From positions 2,046,001 through 2,110,000 of the forward strand of contig NZ_OY726398.1 in assembly GCF_963378105.1 (NCBI RefSeq): DNA of 64,000 nucleotides. The letters run 5' to 3'. Each line of letters starts with the position of its first letter. Position 1 is the first letter of the stretch. The notes under the pieces were generated by a model that saw only the letters and a program-made list of their open reading frames with translations, had not been told where the DNA came from and did no database searches. Both the position numbers and the translations under genes were made by a program. The DNA comes from Mycolicibacter sp. MU0102. Its GTDB lineage: Bacteria > Actinomycetota > Actinomycetes > Mycobacteriales > Mycobacteriaceae. Below are positions 58,665-64,000 of the stretch, piece by piece.

Positions 58665-58976
58665 CTAGGCGCCCGGGCACAACTCCTGGCGGGCCGCCTC
58701 GGCGATCAAGCCAAACTGCGGCCACGCGGGGTAATGCGGCAGTTGCATTTCGACGGTTCGGCCCACCCGCAGGTTCTCGCAGATCATGTGCCCGAGGGCG
58801 CGCACGCTGGACTCCGAGATCGGCTCGTCATTCCCGTAGCGCGCGGTGTAGCCGTGGGAGTTGAGGTATTTCATGAAGCTGGCGTCGTCGGCGTGCGCGG
58901 GCGCTGCCCCGACCAGAGCTCCCATCGCCGCACCGGTGATCGCCAAGGGTCCGGTGAACCGGGCTGCCCAACTCAT
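58665..58976 (-). CDS. Secreted DUF732-family protein
   Basis: 103 residues, signal peptide (MSWAARFTGPLAITGAAMGALVGAAPAHA) then a DUF732 domain: DASFMKYLNSHGYTARYGNDE, ALGHMICENLRVG and a final Cys near the end. DUF732 proteins are small secreted mycobacterial proteins with a disulfide and unknown function. ATG 58976 is the start. Confidence 0.85.
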   Translation of the reverse strand: MSWAARFTGPLAITGAAMGALVGAAPAHADDASFMKYLNSHGYTARYGNDEPISESSVRALGHMICENLRVGRTVEMQLPHYPAWPQFGLIAEAARQELCPGA

Positions 58977-59098
58977 ACCGGCAATGCTACGGCGGCAGCG
59001 GCGCAATCGGCTCCGCCGGTGCCGGCCAGACCCGGCAAGTCCGCCCGAACGGTTTCGGATTGCTGCTAGCGTCAGCGGCGAGGAGAAAGGCGCTGGAC

Positions 59099-59488
59099 GT
59101 GAAATCAACCGCACTCGCGGCGGCCCTGGCCGCAGGTCTTTTGGCCGGGCTGATCGGTGCTACGTCATCCGCTCATGCCAATCCGCTCAATCCGCGTGAT
59201 CCGGACTATTGCGGCAACAGTCCCGACATCCTGCTGTGCACCCAGCAGCAGTCGACGTACCCGAGTCCCGCTGAGATGGCCTACCTCAACGCCATCCGCG
59301 GGAAATTCCCGCCCGGTACCGAAGCCCGCCGGCTGGCCGCCGGACGGACCGCGTGCCTGGAGTTCCCGAAGCATCCGACCAGCCTCATCGTCGACCAGGT
59401 CTCGGTTTACCTGCAGATCGCCAAGCCCACCGCCGGTGAGGTGGTCGAGTCGGCCCGCAGCAATATCTGCCCGACGGTGAAGAGCTAG
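59099..59488 (+). CDS. Small secreted DUF732-like protein
   Basis: 129 residues. Signal peptide (VKSTALAAALAAGLLAGLIGATSSAHA), a short CGNSPDILLC region, then a helical domain with PAEMAYLNAIRGKFPPG and a final ICP, like DUF732. GTG 59099 has AGGAGAAAG upstream. Divergent from the other DUF732 gene (122-bp gap), so the pair may share a promoter region. Confidence 0.75.
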   Translation: MKSTALAAALAAGLLAGLIGATSSAHANPLNPRDPDYCGNSPDILLCTQQQSTYPSPAEMAYLNAIRGKFPPGTEARRLAAGRTACLEFPKHPTSLIVDQVSVYLQIAKPTAGEVVESARSNICPTVKS

Positions 59489-59501
59489 GCCTGAACCCGG
59501 C

Positions 59502-61157
59502 TCAGCGGCGGTACGCGCGCACCCCGTCGCGGATCGCGGCCTGCGCCGCCACATCACATTCGTTGTAGCTCAGACACCACTGCTGGGCGGCGTCGGCCTG
59601 CGGGCCGTTGCCCCGGGCGGCTTCGACCGCACCCTGGGAGGCCAGGCCCCCCGGATCGTCGACCTCCCAGCGGAAGCCGAAGAAGCCGGCAATCTGTTTG
59701 ATCGACGACGAGGTGCGGGCGAAAAACGTCGCGTCGAACCACTTCCGCAGGTCATAGGTGAGGCCGTCGAGTGCCTGCTCCACCTCGGTGAACCTGCGGG
59801 TGCTGCTGATCTCGGGATGATGCCAATGGAAGACCTGCAGCGACTTGCCCGCCTGGGCGGCGTGGCCGTGTAATTGCTGCATCCGAGAGGCGAACTCGGC
59901 GGCCAGTTCGGCTTCGGCGGCCTCGTCGAGCGGGTCGAATGAGACCACGGGTTGGTAGCGGGCAGTCGAGTCGTCCTGGCCGTCGCGAATACGCAGGCCC
60001 CACTGATAGATCCGGCCCTGACCGTCCCACTCGATGTCGAAGTCGACCTCGATGTCGGCGGTGGGAACAGTCGTTGAACCGGTTTCGTATGCCTCGAAAT
60101 CAATTCCGGTGCAGCTCATCCGGGCTCGTCGGACCGCGTTGGACAGCCGGTCCTGCGGCATTTTGGTGCCGACGGACTGGATGCGGAATGCTTCGAGGTG
60201 CGCGTCCACATCGACAGCCGCCAACTGCGCAACGCTCAACGCCGCGCCATCGCCGCAGTGTTGATACAGATACTGCCACTCCCGGATCGTGAGGTGGCCG
60301 GTCTCGATCGCGAACGACGCATCGTCGTCGCCGGCCACCGTGGTGCAGTGGTCGAACCAGGCGCACGTGCCACAGTCGGCGATGCGATAGGGCCGCACCA
60401 GTTCTCGTCCGGCGGCCGCGGCCCGCGCGACGTCGATACGGAAGGCGAACTCATGGTCGTAGCGCTGCAGAGCCGAGCGCGGTCGGCGATGCGATGGATC
60501 GCTGGCCGAATACGTGACGATGTTCTCGGTATCGAGGTCATACCAGGTGATGCCGAGACTCTCGCCGAGTAGGGCAGTGAGGTCGGAGCTGCCGATAACG
60601 CCGCCGCGGTTCAGCCCGCAGTGAAAACCCAGCTCCTGCAACATCCGGGTGTAGTGCGCCAGCTGCATGACATCGTCGCGCCAACGCGCACCGTGGTCAC
60701 TGTGGCCCGGATAGGTCGACCGAAGATCGGGTTGCGACAGCGTCGAGATCTCCACCTCCGCGCGTTTCGCGGAGGCCAGCGTGCGGTGGTTCTTGATGTC
60801 GACGGGCAGGTAGCCGTCCTGGTGTCTGACCAGCATGTCAGGAAGGCCCCTGCGGCCGTTGACATCCGGCAGGCTCCCGCCGGCAATCACCTCGACACCG
60901 GCAGTCATCGCGGCCACGGTGCGTCGCTGGCGTTCGGTCCAACTGACCTCGGCGTCGAGCAGCAGCAGGCGCTCGGAGTCTGCGTAGCGCGACCGGAGTT
61001 CGGTGAGGATATGTTCCTCGAATTCGATTCCGGCACTGCGCAGCGCCTCCAAGTCCGGACGCGGCGGCGCCGGCTCCGGAGTGCCGGGAGCGAACTCGTT
61101 GTGGGTGACGCGAGCACACCGTTTTGCCGGGTAGCCGCCGAGCGTGACCGGTGCCAT
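59502..61157 (-). CDS. TM0106-family RecB-like nuclease with RNase H-like domain
   Basis: 551 residues. The PD-(D/E)XK core is GLPDMLVRHQDGYLPVDIKNH; Cys residues KRC and CGTCAWFDHC are placed as in Fe-S RecB/Cas4-like nucleases; the C-terminal part (DIEVDFDIEWDG onward) is an RNase H-like fold. Typical of the TM0106 family in actinobacteria; not a CRISPR Cas4, since no array is near. GGGGAGG lies 6 nt before ATG 61157; the membrane protein gene is 21 bp upstream. Confidence 0.82.
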   Translation of the reverse strand: MAPVTLGGYPAKRCARVTHNEFAPGTPEPAPPRPDLEALRSAGIEFEEHILTELRSRYADSERLLLLDAEVSWTERQRRTVAAMTAGVEVIAGGSLPDVNGRRGLPDMLVRHQDGYLPVDIKNHRTLASAKRAEVEISTLSQPDLRSTYPGHSDHGARWRDDVMQLAHYTRMLQELGFHCGLNRGGVIGSSDLTALLGESLGITWYDLDTENIVTYSASDPSHRRPRSALQRYDHEFAFRIDVARAAAAGRELVRPYRIADCGTCAWFDHCTTVAGDDDASFAIETGHLTIREWQYLYQHCGDGAALSVAQLAAVDVDAHLEAFRIQSVGTKMPQDRLSNAVRRARMSCTGIDFEAYETGSTTVPTADIEVDFDIEWDGQGRIYQWGLRIRDGQDDSTARYQPVVSFDPLDEAAEAELAAEFASRMQQLHGHAAQAGKSLQVFHWHHPEISSTRRFTEVEQALDGLTYDLRKWFDATFFARTSSSIKQIAGFFGFRWEVDDPGGLASQGAVEAARGNGPQADAAQQWCLSYNECDVAAQAAIRDGVRAYRR

Positions 61158-61178
61158 CGCGTCCCTCCCCGGGAGGCC

Positions 61179-61775
61179 CTATGTCACCGGCCGCGTGACG
61201 CCGGCCGCGATCTCACCGATCAGCGCCGCGACCACTCCGAATGCGAAGTACAGCGGCACCAGCCACGGCGCCACCCCGAACAACCCGTCCGAGCCGGGGG
61301 TATAGCGGAAGTGGCCGATCGCGGCGATCCCGATCTCGGCCACCGGGCCGACGGCCGCGATCAGCACGCCGCAGACAATCGCCGGACGATCTCCCAAGGC
61401 GCAGAAAGTGATCGCAGCGAACGCGCAGATCAGCGTCGTGAGGGGAACCACCGGCGAGGCATGCAGCATCGCGGTGACGACGTAGCTGCCCAGCACCGCG
61501 GCCAGACCAGCCACCCCCTGACGCACCGTGACCGCGGTACGCGGCGAGGGGAGATGTAGTCGTAACTCCGCCAGGAAAACGGTGGCGGATCCGACCAGGA
61601 TCGGGAAGTAGAGCGGACTGCTCCAGATGAACGGCACGGCCTGCGACGGGGACAGGTACTCGGTGGTCCCGGTGACCACGTGCGAGTGGTCGCCGATCAG
61701 ACCGGCCGCTCCACCCAAAACGAACAGCAACAACGCGATCGGGGGGCGTAATTTCACCCCCGCAGTATCGTCCAT
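61179..61775 (-). CDS. Multi-pass membrane protein of unknown function
   Basis: 198 residues with about six transmembrane helices. Conserved-looking block HSHVVTGTTEYLSPSQAVPFIWSSPLYFPILVG. It might belong to bacterial INSIG-like proteins, but I am not sure. ATG 61775 is 4 bp from the divergent start of the methyltransferase (61780); GTG 61757 is an alternative. Likely in operon with the nuclease. Confidence 0.7.
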   Translation of the reverse strand: MDDTAGVKLRPPIALLLFVLGGAAGLIGDHSHVVTGTTEYLSPSQAVPFIWSSPLYFPILVGSATVFLAELRLHLPSPRTAVTVRQGVAGLAAVLGSYVVTAMLHASPVVPLTTLICAFAAITFCALGDRPAIVCGVLIAAVGPVAEIGIAAIGHFRYTPGSDGLFGVAPWLVPLYFAFGVVAALIGEIAAGVTRPVT

Positions 61776-61779
61776 TCCG

Positions 61780-62361
61780 ATGAGCGCCGAGGACCGCACC
61801 CGCTGGGATGCGAAATACGCGGGCCGCTACGTGCCGGCACCGGACACGATCGCTCCCGCTGCGGTGTTTGTGCCCTTCGCGGACGCGTTCCCGGTCGCCG
61901 GCCACGCGCTCGACGTCGCCTGCGGCCAGGGTGCCGCGGCGATCTGGCTGGCCCAGCGGGGCCTGCAGGTGACCGGGTTGGACATCTCGCCGGTCGTCGT
62001 CGAGCAGGCGCGGGCGTTCGCCCTGCGCAGCGGCGTCGGCAACCGGTGCCGATTCGACGTCGTCGACCTCGACGACGGCCTGCCGGACGGGCCGCCGGCC
62101 GATGTCATTTACTGCGCCCGGTTCCGCGACAGTCGGCTCGACGCGCCGATGCTGCAGCGGCTGGCTCCGGGCGGACTGCTGGCGATCAGCGCGTTGAGTC
62201 AGGTCGGCAGCACCGCAGGACGGTTTCGGGCCGCACCCGGGGAGCTGCGCGCGGCGTTCGCCGGCCTGGAGTTGATCGCCGAGGGGGAAGCGGACGGATT
62301 GGCGTGGCTGTTGGCGCGACGCCCGACGGCGCCGTCAGCGCACGCGGACGGACGAGACTAG
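61780..62361 (+). CDS. SAM-dependent class I methyltransferase
   Basis: 193 residues. SAM motif I ALDVACGQGAAAIWLAQRG, then VTGLDISPVVVEQAR and FDVVDLDDG. Similar to small tellurite-resistance/UbiE-type methyltransferases; substrate unknown. ATG 61780 follows a -10-like TATCGT (61766-61771) by 8 bp, suggesting a leaderless mRNA. The stop overlaps the convergent NlpC gene stop (CTAG). Confidence 0.8.
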   Translation: MSAEDRTRWDAKYAGRYVPAPDTIAPAAVFVPFADAFPVAGHALDVACGQGAAAIWLAQRGLQVTGLDISPVVVEQARAFALRSGVGNRCRFDVVDLDDGLPDGPPADVIYCARFRDSRLDAPMLQRLAPGGLLAISALSQVGSTAGRFRAAPGELRAAFAGLELIAEGEADGLAWLLARRPTAPSAHADGRD

Positions 62362-63005
62362 GCCGGAGCCGGCGCCTCGCGGTCGCTGGGCTCGGGGCCG
62401 GGCTCGGCCGGGGACTCATCGAGCGGCAGGGCATCCATCGGCGGTGCCTCGCCGGGCGGCATATCGATCGGCGGCTCCATGGGGGCTTCGATCGGCGGGA
62501 CCTCGAACGGCGGAGCCTCCATGGGTGGTGCGGGCAGTTCGAAGCCCATGGGCTCGGCCATCGGCTCGGGGGCGGGCTCGGGGGCCGGCTCCACCATGGC
62601 GGCAAACTCCACCGGCGCTTCCGGGGCCGGTGCCTCGTCCATGGGCAGGTACATGTGGTGGGTGAACTGCGGCTGGTAGGCGCCGCCGCCGCCGATCCGC
62701 ACGCCGCCGGGCTCACCGCTGGCCACCGGTGTGCCGTCGGGCAGGGTCACCGCGGTGTGGTGGCTGTTCCAGCCCACCACCACAGCGTTGGGCGCGGTGC
62801 CGTACTTGAAGCCGCGGGCCAGCAGCGCCGACTCCTCGTTGGCGGTGTGGAACCGGCCGCTGAAGGCCGGCCGGCCGCTGGCGACGTTGGACACCCACGA
62901 GGCCAAACCCGAGCAATCCGTACCTGCGGGAGTGTTCCCACCAACGATGTACGGGGTGCCCGAAACCTGCTGGATGAGCGCCATCAGAGCTTCTAGACCA
63001 AACAT
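62358..63005 (-). CDS. NlpC/P60-type peptidase domain protein with Pro/Glu-rich tail
   Basis: 215 residues. The domain has GGNTPAGTDCSGLASWV with the catalytic Cys and GWNSHHTAVTLPDGTPV with the His, fitting peptidoglycan endopeptidases. The last 90 residues are repeats rich in Pro, Glu, Met and Ala (PAPEPMAEPMG, PPIEAPMEPPID). No signal peptide is seen at ATG 63005 (MFGLEALMALIQQVSG) or at the earlier ATG 63071. A tandem GTCxCAAA motif upstream may be an MtrA site. Confidence 0.75.
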   Translation of the reverse strand: MFGLEALMALIQQVSGTPYIVGGNTPAGTDCSGLASWVSNVASGRPAFSGRFHTANEESALLARGFKYGTAPNAVVVGWNSHHTAVTLPDGTPVASGEPGGVRIGGGGAYQPQFTHHMYLPMDEAPAPEAPVEFAAMVEPAPEPAPEPMAEPMGFELPAPPMEAPPFEVPPIEAPMEPPIDMPPGEAPPMDALPLDESPAEPGPEPSDREAPAPA

Positions 63006-63071
63006 GACCGAGCACATTAACCATGGATAACTGGACTTACCAAAATCTGTGGTGCCCATCACGTTTAGCAT

Positions 63072-63332
63072 TCATGTTGTCAAACATAACGCCGCAACGG
63101 AAAACGCCAGGTAGATCCGGGAAAATGCGGCAAGCACGAGCGTTAATTTCCGTAAGTGCTGGTAGATGGCTCGTATGTGTTTGTTGAGCGAGGTCCCAAA
63201 GGTCACAAATTCGCATTATTAGTATGAAATTGCCTGATCAATGGGTGCGTCCCAGGTTATCCATTACCCACGGTATCGGCGAAAATATCGACGCGGGCGG
63301 CATGTCGTTCTCCGGGCAGAAAGTGATGCTGC
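63072..63332. other. AT-rich intergenic region upstream of the NlpC gene
   Basis: 261 bp of clearly lower GC than its surroundings. It contains ATGTTGTCAAACAT (63074-63087, perfect 5-bp arms) and the possible MtrA box. No ORF or tRNA; I checked for the c-di-AMP (ydaO) riboswitch that precedes some wall-hydrolase genes and do not see it. Confidence 0.6.
63193..63210. promoter_or_regulatory. Possible MtrA binding site (tandem 9-mers)
   Basis: GTCCCAAAG and GTCACAAAT lie head to tail with 9-bp period, like the remembered MtrA motif of direct repeats related to GTCACA. MtrA controls wall hydrolases such as RipA and RpfA. It lies about 190 bp upstream of ATG 63005. Confidence 0.4.
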
Positions 63333-64000
63333 TTACAGTGAACGCTTCGCGTTCTTGATCAGATTCGACCCGATGATCAGCCGCTGGATCTCACTGGTGC
63401 CTTCGTAGAGCCGCAGCAGCCGTACGTCGCGGTAGATGCGCTCCACCGGCACGCCACGGATGTATCCGCTGCCGCCGTGGATCTGCACCGCCAGGTCGGC
63501 GACCTTGCCGGCCATCTCGGTGCAGAAGACCTTCGCCACCGACGGCGCGATCCGCCGATCTTCGTTACTGACCCACTTGCGGGCGGCGTCGCGGACCAGC
63601 GCCTGGCCGGCCAGCACCCCGGTCTGCTGATCGGCGAGCATCGCCTGCACCAGCTGGAAGTCGCCGATGATGCTGCCGCCCTGGGTGGCGGTGGCCGCAT
63701 AGTTCACCGATTCATCCAGTGCGCGCTGCGCGGCTCCCACCGCCAGCGCCGCAATATGAATGCGGCCGCGGGCCAGCGACGTCATCGCCGCCCGGTAGCC
63801 GATGTCCTCACTGCCCCCGACCAGGGCGGCGGCGGGCAGCCGCACGCCGGAGAAACTGACATCGGCCGTCCAGGCGCCCTCCTGGCCCATCTTGGCGTCC
63901 TTGGCGCCGACTTCGACTCCGGCGGTATCGGCCGGTACCAGGAACACCGCAATACCGGCGCCGCGCTCGTCGGCGGGCCGAGTGCGGGCGAACACCACAA
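63333..64000 (-). CDS. Acyl-CoA dehydrogenase, C-terminal part, runs off the right edge
   Basis: 222 residues visible. TSLARGRIHIAALAVGAAQRALDESVNYA, QIHGGSGYIRGVPVERIYRDVRLLRLYEGTSEIQRLIIGSNLIK are typical of the C-terminal helical domain of FAD-dependent acyl-CoA dehydrogenases, including the YEGTSEIQ loop. The start and FAD half lie beyond the window. Confidence 0.9.
   Translation of the reverse strand, partial: VVFARTRPADERGAGIAVFLVPADTAGVEVGAKDAKMGQEGAWTADVSFSGVRLPAAALVGGSEDIGYRAAMTSLARGRIHIAALAVGAAQRALDESVNYAATATQGGSIIGDFQLVQAMLADQQTGVLAGQALVRDAARKWVSNEDRRIAPSVAKVFCTEMAGKVADLAVQIHGGSGYIRGVPVERIYRDVRLLRLYEGTSEIQRLIIGSNLIKNAKRSL

Noticed and set aside
59502..61157. Cas4 or CRISPR adaptation nuclease
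   Set aside because: The RecB-like core fits the TM0106 family with an RNase H-like tail, and no array or other cas gene is in the window.
63072..63332. ydaO (c-di-AMP) riboswitch upstream of the NlpC gene
   Set aside because: The conserved helices and core sequence were not found on the minus strand.

Overview
The window is high-GC mycobacterial chromosome. Two signals place it. The gene order from about 2.8 kb to 34.4 kb follows the M. tuberculosis Rv1683-Rv1713 block (lipase/acyl-CoA ligase fusion, UPF0434, TetR, ABC exporter, mpg, tyrS, TPR/HAD phosphatase, tlyA, nadK, recN, steA, mctB, pyrG, nudix, xerD, parA, scpA, scpB, rluB, cmk, der). The 16S rRNA carries an expanded helix-18 stem, 14 nt longer than the rapid-grower form by my count, which I remember as the hallmark of the M. 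terrae complex (Mycolicibacter). A complete rrn operon sits directly after tyrS, the position usually called rrnB in rapid growers.

Layout. 0-0.9 kb: the start of a siderophore-interacting flavoprotein and a divergent M15-type cell-wall peptidase share an intergenic region with a near-perfect IdeR iron box. 0.9-10.1 kb: ABC-F ATPase, the Rv1683-type lipid enzyme, a TetR-controlled ABC-2 exporter, mpg and tyrS. 10.1-15.8 kb: rrn promoter/leader, 16S, 23S, 5S and a strong terminator hairpin. 15.9-34.4 kb: core housekeeping genes in tightly overlapping operons for rRNA modification, NAD(P), DNA repair, cell separation, CTP synthesis and chromosome segregation. Two small secreted cysteine-pair paralogues (21.9 kb and 34.4 kb) flank parts of it. 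34.4-37.5 kb: TauE-like permease, patatin lipase and tRNA-Pro(GGG).

37.5-45.7 kb is the accessory stretch. The 3' end of tRNA-Pro is repeated 567 bp downstream (28/31 identity), bracketing a fragment of a PLP-dependent dehydratase: the scar of an integrative element. Then come an orphan gene, a frameshifted metallophosphoesterase, and the most interesting locus of the window: two paralogous secreted chymotrypsin-fold proteins that have lost all three catalytic residues, flanking a glycine-rich PGRS protein that has a Sec signal peptide instead of a PE domain and a 40-residue higher-order repeat. A stand-alone molybdopterin oxidoreductase closes the island.

45.9-64 kb: redox and envelope genes (MpaB-like oxygenase, F420-type LLM oxidoreductase, TspO, DJ-1/PfpI), a PIF1-like helicase with a C-terminal BRCT domain, several mycobacterial membrane/secreted proteins of unknown function, malic enzyme coupled to an ARB-07466-like peptidase, topoisomerase IB, a TM0106-type RecB-like nuclease, a methyltransferase, an NlpC/P60 protein with a possible MtrA box upstream, and a truncated acyl-CoA dehydrogenase at the right edge. 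Gene identities rest on motifs and remembered families; no database search was run.
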